From the NCBI GenBank assembly GCA_003506895.1, contig DNXO01000085.1, positions 1 through 51,242 of the forward strand: a stretch of DNA of 51,242 nucleotides. Direction: 5' to 3'. Position numbers and translations under genes: made by a program. Positions 1-8,557 of the stretch are shown piece by piece (position 1 is the first letter of the stretch; each line of letters begins with the position of its first letter). The notes under the pieces were generated by a model. The model was given only the letters and a program-made list of their open reading frames with translations. It searched no databases and had not been told where the DNA came from. The stretch is from Acetobacteraceae bacterium (GTDB lineage: Bacteria > Pseudomonadota > Alphaproteobacteria > Acetobacterales > Acetobacteraceae).

Positions 1-1
1 G

Positions 2-940
2 AACCTGATTTCGGCTGCGTTGGGGTCGGCCGGGATCGCCACCAACATGGCGAGCGACTTCGCCAGCGGCAATCTGGGGCAGGGGCTGCTGGACAGCCTG
101 AACCTGTATCTACCGGCTGTGGCACAGGCGTTTGCCAGCGCTCAGACCGCTGCGCAGGAGTATCTCTCTCCAAGCACCTCAGGCAGCTCCGCTGCTGCCA
201 GCGCGACCGATACGCTAGTGCCGGTTGGTGGCCTGGCAAGTTCGGGAGGTGTAAACAATATTGTCGTGACAGAGGGTGGCGCAACCTATGTCTTGGCTGT
301 CCAGTCTGAATCCGCCAGCAGCGGCTCCACGGTAACGTTAGGCACAATCGCGAATGCACTTTCGAACTGGGCTTCGAACGGAATAAGTTTTCTAACAAGC
401 GGCGCAGGGCAACTTCTCGACATGACGGTGCCAGTCTCAACGAGCGCCAGCAACATGAGTACGACACCGGTTCCGTCCCTTGACAACAACGGAAACCCGA
501 TTCTGAACGGACAGGGCCAGGCAATGATGATGCCAGCGAACGCCAATCCGGCGGCCGTTACCGATATCGGAAGCGAACTCGCTTCGATGGGAAGCACGGA
601 TGGCCTGGACCCGGGCGGCGCCCTAGTTGGTGTTGCGAATTTAGCCTTGTTCAGGCAAGGCGGCGCCTGGGATTTTCAGCGTGTTGGCCCCTCCCAGACA
701 TTCGTTGGATCCTTTACAGATTATGCAAATTTTGAAATTGGAGCATACGCGGCGTCCATAGGTATGTCACTCGATGATGCTCTTGGGATTAGCAACCAAT
801 ATGCGGCATATAAGTCAAATTTCAAATTCTCTCCAGACAATCCTCCGAACCCGATCTATAATAATTTACCCAACCGCAATGTTTATGACACCACGTTGGG
901 CTACTCATTTTACCAGGACGGAAGCATAGGTCACCACTAG
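2..940 (+). CDS. C-terminal part of a large secreted protein, possible polymorphic toxin type 44 tip (5' end outside window)
   Basis: The frame is open from the first bases, so the true start lies upstream; 312 codons are visible. Most of it is low-complexity Ser/Ala/Gly/Thr sequence, as in a surface or secreted repeat protein. The last ~95 residues change character: a GGAWDF motif, then a stretch with DYANFEIGAYAASIGMS. This recalls the polymorphic-toxin type 44 domain (Gly-Gly-x-Trp-Asp, then Tyr-x-Asn-Phe-x-x-Gly-Ala). That assignment is from memory of the family, not a search. The final third is clearly more AT-rich than the housekeeping genes further on, as expected for an exchangeable toxin tip. 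The next gene starts 9 bases after the stop and would be the immunity gene. It could instead be an ordinary surface protein. Confidence 0.5.
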   Translation, partial: NLISAALGSAGIATNMASDFASGNLGQGLLDSLNLYLPAVAQAFASAQTAAQEYLSPSTSGSSAAASATDTLVPVGGLASSGGVNNIVVTEGGATYVLAVQSESASSGSTVTLGTIANALSNWASNGISFLTSGAGQLLDMTVPVSTSASNMSTTPVPSLDNNGNPILNGQGQAMMMPANANPAAVTDIGSELASMGSTDGLDPGGALVGVANLALFRQGGAWDFQRVGPSQTFVGSFTDYANFEIGAYAASIGMSLDDALGISNQYAAYKSNFKFSPDNPPNPIYNNLPNRNVYDTTLGYSFYQDGSIGHH

Positions 941-949
941 GCGGATTAG

Positions 950-1462
950 ATGGAGCAGCAGATGAACTCGAAAGTCCGCCGCATATTATGGCGAATCGCA
1001 AAGTACCTAGGAATTGCGGCCATTTTAATTGCGGTGAACGCATATAGCTATGTGTCCGGTTTGTGGGTAGCGAAAGATCAAGTCTTCCGGGACTGGCCGA
1101 ACCTGCCCGGTTGCCAGTTAACGATCGCGGCGAGCTATCCAAGCATTGACGGCGATTATCTCGCGAGTATCTTAAAGCGATCCTGCGCCAATGGGGAATT
1201 TATCGACTATTTCTTCTATTTGGACTACGGCGACCGCCGGCCCGGCACTGGCCTTTCCTGGAGGAGGATCGAACTGGAAAATGATCAGCACCCGGTGGGC
1301 GACCCAGGGGTTGTGTGGACCAAAGACAGGAGCCTGCAAGTTACAGTTAGCACAAAGACGCTTTCCGGTACCCTTGTGGAGAAGAACCAGGGGTCTAATA
1401 TCGAAATCGTTCTCGTATACGAGCCGAGAGAACCCGGCGCATTTACAAACGAGCACCATTAG
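950..1462 (+). CDS. Small membrane-anchored protein, candidate immunity protein
   Basis: The 170-residue product has a basic N-terminus and one membrane segment at about residues 17-37, followed by a ~130-residue domain that would face the periplasm. I do not recognise the domain; it contains a Pro-Gly-Cys near residue 54 and a second Cys near residue 80. The ATG at 950 follows a GGCGG stretch; an alternative ATG at 962 follows GGAG, so the start is not settled. The gene lies 9 bases after the putative toxin-tip gene on the same strand and shares its AT-rich composition, which is why immunity is proposed. No motif proves this. Confidence 0.5.
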   Translation: MEQQMNSKVRRILWRIAKYLGIAAILIAVNAYSYVSGLWVAKDQVFRDWPNLPGCQLTIAASYPSIDGDYLASILKRSCANGEFIDYFFYLDYGDRRPGTGLSWRRIELENDQHPVGDPGVVWTKDRSLQVTVSTKTLSGTLVEKNQGSNIEIVLVYEPREPGAFTNEHH

Positions 1463-1935
1463 CTTGACATGCTTCGGGGGCAGCATGGATAAATTTGACA
1501 ATTTTCCCATTTCTGTTTACAAAGCGCAGCATGTGCCCGCATAAGCCATACCGTTTAACGCGTTGATCTCCCGGTGCCCGCCCGCGATAGGCGCGTTCGA
1601 AACGGCCTATCGGGAATGCGCTCCTATTAACGGTATCGGGCACGCAACGGGCAAAAATCTCCCCAGCGGCCAAATGCGGCGCAGCTAAAAAACCAAAAAA
1701 TGAAACAAAATCCCACGACATGCCTATTGAGACGTCGGTTAGACGCCGAAACCAAAACCAACCGGCAAAGACCACCCCCTTGCAAGGCAGTCGTTCAACC
1801 CGCAGCAAGGGATCGCTACATAACACCCCGAGAACAACCTCGCCCTGTCCCACCAACCCGGCATCGAGGTCACCGAACCACACCGCGCGTTAAGGTTTTG
1901 GCAACTTCCTCCGTCCATGATCGCCCGGCAATGTC
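1463..1935. other. 473-base spacer without a convincing gene
   Basis: The spacer holds a nested inverted-repeat block (1533-1643) and otherwise no recognisable RNA gene or promoter. A long open frame exists on the minus strand (about 1443-1883), but its translation matches nothing I know and it overlaps the end of the upstream gene. The stretch at 1690-1770 is A-rich and low in complexity compared with the rest of the window. Confidence 0.5.
1533..1643. repeat. Nested inverted repeats
   Basis: GTGCCCG (1533-1539) pairs with CGGGCAC (1637-1643). Inside it, ATACCGTT (1548-1555) pairs with AACGGTAT (1629-1636). In the centre GATAGGC (1586-1592) pairs with GCCTATC (1605-1611). All arms are exact. 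The left side carries an extra eight bases between the two outer stems. There is no T-run, so it is not a standard terminator. It could be a structured RNA, the end of a lost mobile element or a recombination site. Confidence 0.45.
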
Positions 1936-2343
1936 ATGGTTCGACCTCCAATGCTGGAACGTCTCATCGTCTGGTCCATCTTCGGTGTCGGTTTGTCGCT
2001 AACGCCGCTGATTGTCGTGGCTGCCATGGGGTGGCTACCCGCCAGTGGCCCGGGGACCTTCCTGCGCCTGCTGTGCAATGAGGATTTTCTGGCGGTTGCC
2101 CTTACCCTTGGCGGTGCGGCCGCGGCCGATGTTCTGATCCACAGTGCTGGGCCATGGCGCCGGGCAAAGATCTTCGTGGGGGGGATAACATTTCTGAACA
2201 CAATCGTATGCGTCGCCGGGTTCGTCATCATCAAAGCCCATGTCAATCATCTTGATCCTAGCGAAAATACGCTTTTTGTCGCCAATGCCGGGTTGACAAC
2301 CCTCTCCGCCGCGACGATTTCAGAACTACTTGCCGAGGTGTGA
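1936..2343 (+). CDS. Small multi-pass membrane protein of unknown function
   Basis: The 135-residue product has about three to four hydrophobic segments (roughly residues 10-32, 48-66, 77-99 and 112-130) with short polar loops. I recognise no family. The ATG at 1936 and an in-frame ATG at 1951 are both possible starts; neither has a clear ribosome binding site. The stop lies 4 bases before the next small gene, so the two are probably co-translated. GC-rich third positions suggest it is really coding. Confidence 0.5.
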   Translation: MVRPPMLERLIVWSIFGVGLSLTPLIVVAAMGWLPASGPGTFLRLLCNEDFLAVALTLGGAAAADVLIHSAGPWRRAKIFVGGITFLNTIVCVAGFVIIKAHVNHLDPSENTLFVANAGLTTLSAATISELLAEV

Positions 2344-2347
2344 AAGA

Positions 2348-2482
2348 ATGTTCTCCAGCCCCATTTTCAACGCCCTTCAGGTCTTCCAAGCGGTTTCGAT
2401 CATCGCCGTCCTGGCAACCGCCGCCGTCGTCCTGACCACCATCCGCGCGGAACGCCGCGGCGCCCGGCAATCGAAGCCCTAA
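2348..2482 (+). CDS. 44-residue single-span membrane protein
   Basis: ATG at 2348, stop TAA at 2480-2482. The product starts MFSSPIFNALQVFQ, has one hydrophobic span at about residues 15-32 and ends in a basic tail (RAERRGARQSKP), so the tail should be cytoplasmic. It begins 4 bases after the preceding membrane-protein gene, suggesting translational coupling; GAAAGA just upstream is a weak ribosome binding site. It is 48 bases before argS. Function unknown. The main doubt is its length. Confidence 0.5.
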   Translation: MFSSPIFNALQVFQAVSIIAVLATAAVVLTTIRAERRGARQSKP

Positions 2483-2530
2483 CCGCTTCACCATCGACCC
2501 GGCCCCCCATCCCGCGCTAAGACCGCGCCC

Positions 2531-4333
2531 ATGAACGCATCCGACCGCTCCGCTCGCATCCGCGAGACCGACATCTACGCGCGCCTGCGCGAAACCGTCC
2601 TCGCCGCCCTGGCACAGGTCGTGCCCGACCTCCCGCCGGAAATAGCCGCGCGCGTCGAAGTCTCCCCCGCCAAGGACCCCGCCCACGGCGACATGGCCAC
2701 CAACGCCGCGATGGTGTCTGCCAAGGCCGCCCGCCAGCCCCCCGCCAAAATCGCCGCTGCCCTGGTCCAGCACCTAACCGCCAGCCCGGACATCCAAACC
2801 GCCGAGGCTGCCGGCCCCGGCTTCGTCAACCTCCGCCTGAAGCCACAGGCCTTCCGCGCCCTGCTGCCCGTCATCCTCTCCAGCGGGGAGGCCTACGGCG
2901 ACGCCACCACCGGCACCGGCACGAAAATCAACGTCGAGTATGTCTCCGCCAACCCCACCGGCCCGATGCATATCGGCCACTGCCGTGGTGCGGTCGTCGG
3001 CGATGCCCTGGCCAACCTGCTGACCAAGGCGGGGTTCGACGTCACCAAGGAATACTACATCAACGACGCCGGGGCGCAGGTCACCGCGCTCGCCTGGGCC
3101 GCCTACTGGCGCTACCTCCAGGCCATCGGCTCCCCAATGACCGAGGAGGAATTCGCCAACGAAGTCCCCGGCGGCCTGCAATACAAAGGGGAATACCTGA
3201 TCCAGGTTGGCCAGGCGCTGGCAACCCAATACCTCGCCTCCCTCGCCACCCCGGACCTCGGGATCGCCTCGCCGGAGTTGTGGATCGACACGGTGAAGGA
3301 CCACACCATCCACGCCATGATGACCGAAATCCGCGAAGACCTCCGTCTGCTCGGTGTTCAGCAGGACATCTTCAGCAGTGAGCGCGCCCTGGTCGCCTCC
3401 GGCGCCGCCGACCGGATCATCGAAAAACTTCACGCCGACGGCCTGATCTACGAAGGCGTGCTGGAACCGCCGAAGGGTAAGACCCCCGAAGACTGGGAAC
3501 CGCGCCCGCAAACCCTGTTCCGCTCGACGGAGTTCGGCGACGACGTGGATCGCCCGCTGCGGAAGTCGGACGGTAGCAACACCTATTTCGCCAATGACAT
3601 CGCCTACCACGCCGACAAGATAGACCGCGGCTACGACGTGCTGATCGACATCCTGGGCGCCGACCACGGCGGCTACGTCCCGCGCATGAAGGCCGCGGTG
3701 AAGGCGCTGTCCCAGGGCACCACCAAGTTCGACGCGGTGCTGTGCCAGATCGTCCACATCATGAAGGGCGGCCAGCCCGTCCGCATGTCCAAGCGCGCCG
3801 GCACCTACGTCACGCTGCGCGACCTGCTGGAGGAAGTCGGCAAGGACGCCGTCCGTTTCACCATGCTGACCCGCAACTCCGACGCGCAGATGGAATTCGA
3901 CCTGGACAAGGTCCTGGCGACCACGCGCGAGAACCCGGTTTTCTACGTCCAATACGCCCACGCCCGTTGCCGCTCGGTGCTGCGCGCCGCCGCCGAAATA
4001 ACCACGACGGACGATCTGGCCACGGCATCCGTCGATACCCTTGCCAGCGAGCCGGAGCTGACCCTGATCCGTCGCCTGGCACTCTGGCCGCGCACCGTCG
4101 AGGCTGCCGCCCTGGCACACGAACCACACAGAATTGCATTTTTTCTCTATGACTTGGCGGCCGACTTTCATATGCTGTGGAACCGGGGCAAGGACGACGC
4201 GACGCTTCGATTCATCCAGGCCGACCATTTGCAAGAGACACGGGCGCGTCTTGCGCTGGTCGCCGCGACCGCTGTCGTAATTCGTTCCGGCCTTCAGGTG
4301 ATGGGCGTCACGCCCGTGGAAGAAATGCGCTGA
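2531..4333 (+). CDS. argS: Arginyl-tRNA synthetase
   Basis: This class I synthetase charges tRNA-Arg with arginine in the cytoplasm. At 600 residues it has normal length. The N-terminal tRNA-recognition domain (about 1-115) is followed by the Rossmann fold with the HIGH signature at residues 147-150 (preceded by SANPTGPM) and the KMSKS-loop equivalent MSKR at 419-422. The C-terminal helical anticodon-binding domain contains the typical NPVFYVQYAHAR start. It heads a conserved alphaproteobacterial run: SPOR protein, nagZ, protease, scpA and scpB follow on the same strand. The ATG has no strong ribosome binding site. Confidence 0.97.
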   Translation: MNASDRSARIRETDIYARLRETVLAALAQVVPDLPPEIAARVEVSPAKDPAHGDMATNAAMVSAKAARQPPAKIAAALVQHLTASPDIQTAEAAGPGFVNLRLKPQAFRALLPVILSSGEAYGDATTGTGTKINVEYVSANPTGPMHIGHCRGAVVGDALANLLTKAGFDVTKEYYINDAGAQVTALAWAAYWRYLQAIGSPMTEEEFANEVPGGLQYKGEYLIQVGQALATQYLASLATPDLGIASPELWIDTVKDHTIHAMMTEIREDLRLLGVQQDIFSSERALVASGAADRIIEKLHADGLIYEGVLEPPKGKTPEDWEPRPQTLFRSTEFGDDVDRPLRKSDGSNTYFANDIAYHADKIDRGYDVLIDILGADHGGYVPRMKAAVKALSQGTTKFDAVLCQIVHIMKGGQPVRMSKRAGTYVTLRDLLEEVGKDAVRFTMLTRNSDAQMEFDLDKVLATTRENPVFYVQYAHARCRSVLRAAAEITTTDDLATASVDTLASEPELTLIRRLALWPRTVEAAALAHEPHRIAFFLYDLAADFHMLWNRGKDDATLRFIQADHLQETRARLALVAATAVVIRSGLQVMGVTPVEEMR

Positions 4334-4379
4334 GTCTCCCGCCGGGCCGGGGGACCGGCCAACGGGAAAGAGCAGTGAA

Positions 4380-5180
4380 GTGTCGGACGATCTGAGCATT
4401 CCAAATCCCGGTTACCGAGGCAGCCGAGCCGGACGTTATGGAACTGGCCCCGCTCGGGTGCCGCAGGGGATGGATCCGGATACGCGTCGCCTGATGATGT
4501 TCGCTGGCGGCCTGGGTGCCGTGCTGGTCGTGCTGATCGGGGCCTCGGCACTGATGGGGCGTCACAGCGGCGAAATACCGGTGGTAAGCGCCGATGCCCG
4601 GCCGATCCGCGAGAAGCCGGCGAACCCCGGCGGCATGAAGATCGACGGGGCGGAAAACGACGTGTTCTCCGGCGGGTCCGATACCCAGAATGCCAAACTG
4701 GCCCCGGCGCCCGAGGTGCCCGATAACAAGGCACTACGCACCGCCGCCGCGCCCCCGCCTGCTGTCGTTGACGCGCCGCCAGCGCCGGTCGCCGTCGCGC
4801 CCGCGCTGCCTCCGGCGCCGCGGCCGGCAACCAAGCCACTTGTGGCCACCAACGCCCCACCCGCGCCCAAGCCCACGCCGGTGAAGCCGGCGGCGCCGGC
4901 TGCAGCGGAGGTTCACGCAGCCCCTGCGTCCGGCCATCAGCCGATGGTGCAACTGGCCGCTCTGACGTCGGAAGAGTCCGCGCGTGCCGAATGGGCGCAA
5001 CTGGCGAAAAAGATGCCTGATCTGTTGGGTGGCCGTCAGCCGAGCTACTCAAAAACCGAGCGGGATGGGCATACGTTCTGGCGGGTTCGCACGTCTGGTT
5101 TCAGCGATGTCGCCCAGGCTCGCGGCTTCTGCGAACGCGTCCGCGCCAAGGGCGCCGGGTGTTCGGTGGCTGATTTCTAG
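4380..5180 (+). CDS. SPOR-domain protein with one membrane anchor
   Basis: SPOR domains bind denuded peptidoglycan glycan strands and bring proteins to the septum. The 266-residue product has a cytoplasmic N-terminus (1-37), one membrane span (about 38-60), a long Pro/Ala-rich periplasmic linker (about 100-185) and a SPOR domain at about 189-266, starting MVQLAAL and ending in GAGCSVADF. Two cysteines in the domain (about residues 251 and 261) could form a disulfide. The start is GTG at 4380. The spacing of 46 bases after argS and 77 before nagZ is the usual arrangement in this group. Confidence 0.88.
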   Translation: MSDDLSIPNPGYRGSRAGRYGTGPARVPQGMDPDTRRLMMFAGGLGAVLVVLIGASALMGRHSGEIPVVSADARPIREKPANPGGMKIDGAENDVFSGGSDTQNAKLAPAPEVPDNKALRTAAAPPPAVVDAPPAPVAVAPALPPAPRPATKPLVATNAPPAPKPTPVKPAAPAAAEVHAAPASGHQPMVQLAALTSEESARAEWAQLAKKMPDLLGGRQPSYSKTERDGHTFWRVRTSGFSDVAQARGFCERVRAKGAGCSVADF

Positions 5181-5257
5181 GGGTGTTCGGGGTGTGTCGC
5201 GGCCATCACTGTCAGCGGTGGGTGGCGGGGCCAGGACCAACCGTGACACATTAGTTT

Positions 5258-6265
5258 ATGACCGCTCTCATTCCGCGCGCCGCGATCGTCGGCATCTCCG
5301 GCCCTGCGCTTTCCCCTGATGAAGCCGCGATGTTCCGGGCTTTCCCGCCGTCGGGGGTCATCCTGTTCGCGCGCAACATCCAGGATCCGGCGCAGCTTGC
5401 CGGACTGATCGGCTCCCTGCGGCAGGCTCTGCCCCGGGACGCCGACATCATGGTGGACCAAGAGGGCGGTCGCGTTGCCCGTCTGCGTCCACCGCACTGG
5501 CTCCCTCATCCGCCCGCCGCCGCGCTTGGCCGCCTGTTTGAAGCCAATCCACCCGACGGTCTGCGCGCGGCCTGGCTGACCGGTGCGCTGATCGGCCTGG
5601 ACTGCCGCGCGGCCGGATTCACGATCGCCGCGACACCGGTGCTGGATATCTCCGTGCCCGGCGCCCATGACGTCATTGGCGATCGAGCCTTCGCCGAACA
5701 CCCCGTCACGGTCGCGCGCCTGGGCCGGGCGGTTGCCAACGGATTACTGGCCGCCGGCGTTCTGCCGGTCGGCAAGCACGCCCCCGGCCATGGCCGCGCC
5801 CGCGTCGATAGCCATCTCTCGCTGCCAACCGTCGAGCAAACCGATCTCTCTGCCGATATCCGCCCTTTCGCCCTGGACGCCGACCTGCCATGGATGATGA
5901 CCGCCCATATCGTCTATCGGGCGCTCGACCCCATGTTGCCCGCCACGTTGTCGGCGACGGTGATCGAGACGATCATTCGCGGACGGATCGGCTTTGAAGG
6001 AGTTCTGGTGACCGACGATCTGGCGATGAAGGCACTGTCCGGCGCTCCGGCCGATCTGGCGTCGCGGGCGCTGGCGGCGGGCTGCGATATCGCCCTGTAT
6101 TGCAGCGGTGACTTTGCCTCGACGGAGGCGCTGCTGCGACAATGCCCCCCGCTGACGCAGGCCGCGCAACGCCGCCTGCGGGCCGGCCGAACCGCCGCCG
6201 CGACCCGGCGATTGACGCTGGACCGGGCGGCGCTGGCCGCTGAACGCGGGCGGTTGCTGGCGTGA
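5258..6265 (+). CDS. nagZ: Beta-N-acetylhexosaminidase of glycoside hydrolase family 3
   Basis: NagZ removes N-acetylglucosamine from GlcNAc-anhydroMurNAc muropeptides in the cytoplasm during peptidoglycan recycling. The 335-residue protein is a single (beta/alpha)8 domain. The family signature appears as KHAPGHG at 173-179 followed by DSHLSLP; the usual third residue is Phe or Ile, so Ala is a mild departure. The nucleophile should be D253 in VTDDLAM. amgK and murU, which act on the freed sugars, lie at 37618-39392. The gene overlaps the next one by 4 bases. Confidence 0.93.
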   Translation: MTALIPRAAIVGISGPALSPDEAAMFRAFPPSGVILFARNIQDPAQLAGLIGSLRQALPRDADIMVDQEGGRVARLRPPHWLPHPPAAALGRLFEANPPDGLRAAWLTGALIGLDCRAAGFTIAATPVLDISVPGAHDVIGDRAFAEHPVTVARLGRAVANGLLAAGVLPVGKHAPGHGRARVDSHLSLPTVEQTDLSADIRPFALDADLPWMMTAHIVYRALDPMLPATLSATVIETIIRGRIGFEGVLVTDDLAMKALSGAPADLASRALAAGCDIALYCSGDFASTEALLRQCPPLTQAAQRRLRAGRTAAATRRLTLDRAALAAERGRLLA

Positions 6266-6972
6266 ACCATTTCCTGCTCAACCTCGCCCTGGCGGTGATT
6301 CCGATCATCCTGGCGATCACCTTGCATGAGGCGGCGCACGGTTACGCCGCCCTGGCGCTGGGCGACACCACGGCGCGCGATGCCGGTCGGCTTTCGCTCA
6401 ATCCGATCAAGCATATCGACCGGGTCGGCACCATCATTCTTCCGGGCTTCCTGCTGATCAGTCAGTTGCTGATGCCGCCGCACAAGATCTACTTCATGTT
6501 CGGTTGGGCAAAGCCGGTCCCCGTGGGCGCCTGGAGATTCAAAAACCCCAGGCGAGGCATGGCGATCGTCGCCACCGCTGGCCCATTGATGAACTTCTTC
6601 CTCGCCTGGCTGGCCGCATTGGTGATGCCGATGGCGGCCGACCCGTCGGTGACCGAGGCCATCGTCCAGCAGTTTCTGCTGTACTTCATGCTCTCCAACC
6701 TGGTACTGGGCCTGTTCAACCTGCTGCCGATCCCGCCACTGGACGGCGGGCGCATCGCCGTCGGCCTCCTGCCCCTGGGACTGGCGAACGCCTGGGCTCG
6801 GCTGGAGCGGGCCGGCATCCTGGTCGTCCTGCTGGTTGTGTTCATCCTGCCACGGTTGATCGGGTTCGATCCGGTGGGACAGGCCTTGGAAACCGTGCTG
6901 CCGTGGGCCTTCCGGACCCTTTTCTGGCTCGCCGGCCATAACGTCGATGGCTTCGATGGAAACGTCATCTGA
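6262..6972 (+). CDS. Site-2 protease family membrane metalloprotease (peptidase M50)
   Basis: This family cleaves substrates within the membrane. The 236-residue product has about five to six hydrophobic segments. The zinc motif HEAAH is at residues 22-26 inside the first span, and the second active-site segment NLLPIPPLDGGRI is at 153-165, supplying the zinc-binding Asp. There is no PDZ domain, so it is the short single-domain subtype. It starts with GTG overlapping the nagZ stop (GTGA) and overlaps scpA by 26 bases, so it is translationally coupled inside the operon. Substrate unknown. Confidence 0.92.
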   Translation: MNHFLLNLALAVIPIILAITLHEAAHGYAALALGDTTARDAGRLSLNPIKHIDRVGTIILPGFLLISQLLMPPHKIYFMFGWAKPVPVGAWRFKNPRRGMAIVATAGPLMNFFLAWLAALVMPMAADPSVTEAIVQQFLLYFMLSNLVLGLFNLLPIPPLDGGRIAVGLLPLGLANAWARLERAGILVVLLVVFILPRLIGFDPVGQALETVLPWAFRTLFWLAGHNVDGFDGNVI

Positions 6973-7735
6973 CGCCACGCGCCTGGATGAAAACCTCGTC
7001 CTCCGGCTGGAGGGGTTCGAGGGGCCGATGGACCTGCTGCTCGACCTCGCACGGTCGCAGAAAGTCGATCTGGCGAAAATCTCGATTCTGTCCTTGGTCG
7101 ATCAGTATCTGGCGGTGATCGAGGGCGCCAGGCGCGTCCGGCTGGAACTCGCGGCGGATTGGCTGGTGATGGCCGCGTGGCTGACCTGGCTGAAGTCCCG
7201 TCTGCTGGTGCCCGCCACCGCGAACGACGACCTGGAAAGCGGCGAGGAGGCTGCCGAAGCCCTGGCGGCCCGGCTGCGCGAGATGAATGTCATCCGCACG
7301 CTCGCGGCATGGCTGAACGCGCGTCCGGTATTGGGGCAGGACGTGTTCCCGCGCGGCGCACCCGAAAGCCACATCGAATACGACCGTTCAAAGATCGTGA
7401 TCGAGGCCGGACCGTTCGTGCGGGCGTATCTGGATGCGATCCGCCGGGGCACCAAGGCCTCGCCGTACACGCCGCGCGCGCTGACGCTGTGGACCGTGCA
7501 GGATGCGTTGCGCCGGTTGGCGGATCTGGTGGGAACCCTGCCCGACTGGACGACGCTGGAGCAGTTTCTGCCCGACCACATGGACAGCCCCACCGAACGC
7601 CGGGCGGCGATGGCCAGCACGCTGCTGGCAAGCCTTGAAATGGCTCGGGGCGGCGCGGTCCGGTTGCGGCAGGAAGAAGCGTTTGGGCCGATTCTGGTGC
7701 GCCGGGGCAGTGGTGATATAGATCGACCGGAATGA
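6947..7735 (+). CDS. scpA: Segregation and condensation protein A
   Basis: ScpA is the kleisin of the Smc-ScpA-ScpB condensin and bridges the two Smc heads. The 262-residue product carries the family start, LEGFEGPMDLLLDLARSQ, near residue 22, where the N-terminal helical domain contacts the Smc neck. The C-terminal end (about 190-255) would be the winged-helix part. Two ATG starts are possible, 6947 and 6956. The gene overlaps the protease gene upstream and scpB downstream (ATGA at 7732). Confidence 0.95.
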   Translation: MASMETSSDATRLDENLVLRLEGFEGPMDLLLDLARSQKVDLAKISILSLVDQYLAVIEGARRVRLELAADWLVMAAWLTWLKSRLLVPATANDDLESGEEAAEALAARLREMNVIRTLAAWLNARPVLGQDVFPRGAPESHIEYDRSKIVIEAGPFVRAYLDAIRRGTKASPYTPRALTLWTVQDALRRLADLVGTLPDWTTLEQFLPDHMDSPTERRAAMASTLLASLEMARGGAVRLRQEEAFGPILVRRGSGDIDRPE

Positions 7736-8367
7736 GCGACGATCCGGAACAGACCCCAGAAGCCGCTCCGGCGCCGATGCGCGATCCGGACGAGGATGCG
7801 TTACGCCTTGCCGAAGCGCTGGTGTTCGCCAGCGCGGAACCGGTGACGGCCCGAGGCTTGGCGCGCATCCTGCCGGACGATATCGACGCCGATGCCGTGC
7901 TGACCGCGTTGCGGGCCAGATATGCGGGCCGAGGTGTCGAACTGGTCGATGCCGGCAACGGCGTGATGTTCCGGTCTGCCGTCGATCTGGCGCCCCGCCT
8001 GCGGAAGGTGATCGAAACCCCCCGCCGCTTGCCCCGCGTGGCGATGGAAACCCTTGCGATCGTGGCCTATCACCAACCGATGACGCGGCCGGAGATCGAG
8101 CATATCCGCGGCACGGCCCTGTCGCAGCAGACGCTGGACTCGCTGCTTGAACTCAACCTGATCGCGCCGAAAGGCAGACGGGAAAGTCCGGGACGTCCGA
8201 CGCTGTGGGGCACGACGCCCGAATTCCTGGCCCATTTCGGCCTGAAAGACCTGCGGGAACTGCCCCGGCGCGAGGACCTGTTGCTGGAATCCGCTCCGCC
8301 CAAGGCGGCGCCCGAGGTGTTGCCGGCGGATTTGCAGTCGCCGCCGGAGGGCGGGGAGGTGTCGTAA
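7732..8367 (+). CDS. scpB: Segregation and condensation protein B
   Basis: ScpB dimers bind the middle of ScpA in the condensin complex. The 211-residue product contains two winged-helix domains: the first around residues 20-95 (ALVFASAEPV), the second around 95-170 with the conserved ETLAIVAYHQPMTRPEIEHI segment. The tail is short, acidic and probably disordered. The start codon overlaps the scpA stop. In many relatives tatA follows next; here the operon ends and nothing Tat-like is found downstream. Confidence 0.95.
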   Translation: MSDDPEQTPEAAPAPMRDPDEDALRLAEALVFASAEPVTARGLARILPDDIDADAVLTALRARYAGRGVELVDAGNGVMFRSAVDLAPRLRKVIETPRRLPRVAMETLAIVAYHQPMTRPEIEHIRGTALSQQTLDSLLELNLIAPKGRRESPGRPTLWGTTPEFLAHFGLKDLRELPRREDLLLESAPPKAAPEVLPADLQSPPEGGEVS

Positions 8368-8557
8368 CGATCGCGCCGGGTTTGATGGAAGCTGCCCGTT
8401 CAAGGGGTGGTTGTCATGCGAATCACCCATACGTGGATTGGTCAGAATCACTGGCTGATCCCGTCATTCACCTGTTATGCTGCGATGCACCATTAGGGAA
8501 GAACGTCCTTCGCCCCGTGTTCGGCCTCTGCCGACATCAACCGAAGGAACGTGAACA

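Noticed and set aside
1586..1611. GTTCGAAAC sequence resembling a tRNA T-loop
   Set aside because: No acceptor, D or anticodon stems around it; the bases belong to the central palindrome.
1443..1883. 146-codon minus-strand frame in the spacer after the candidate immunity gene
   Set aside because: No recognisable family, overlaps the upstream gene's end and runs through the nested inverted repeats.
2774..4399. 541-codon frame antisense to argS
   Set aside because: Complete overlap with a certain gene; long antisense frames arise from GC-rich codon bias.
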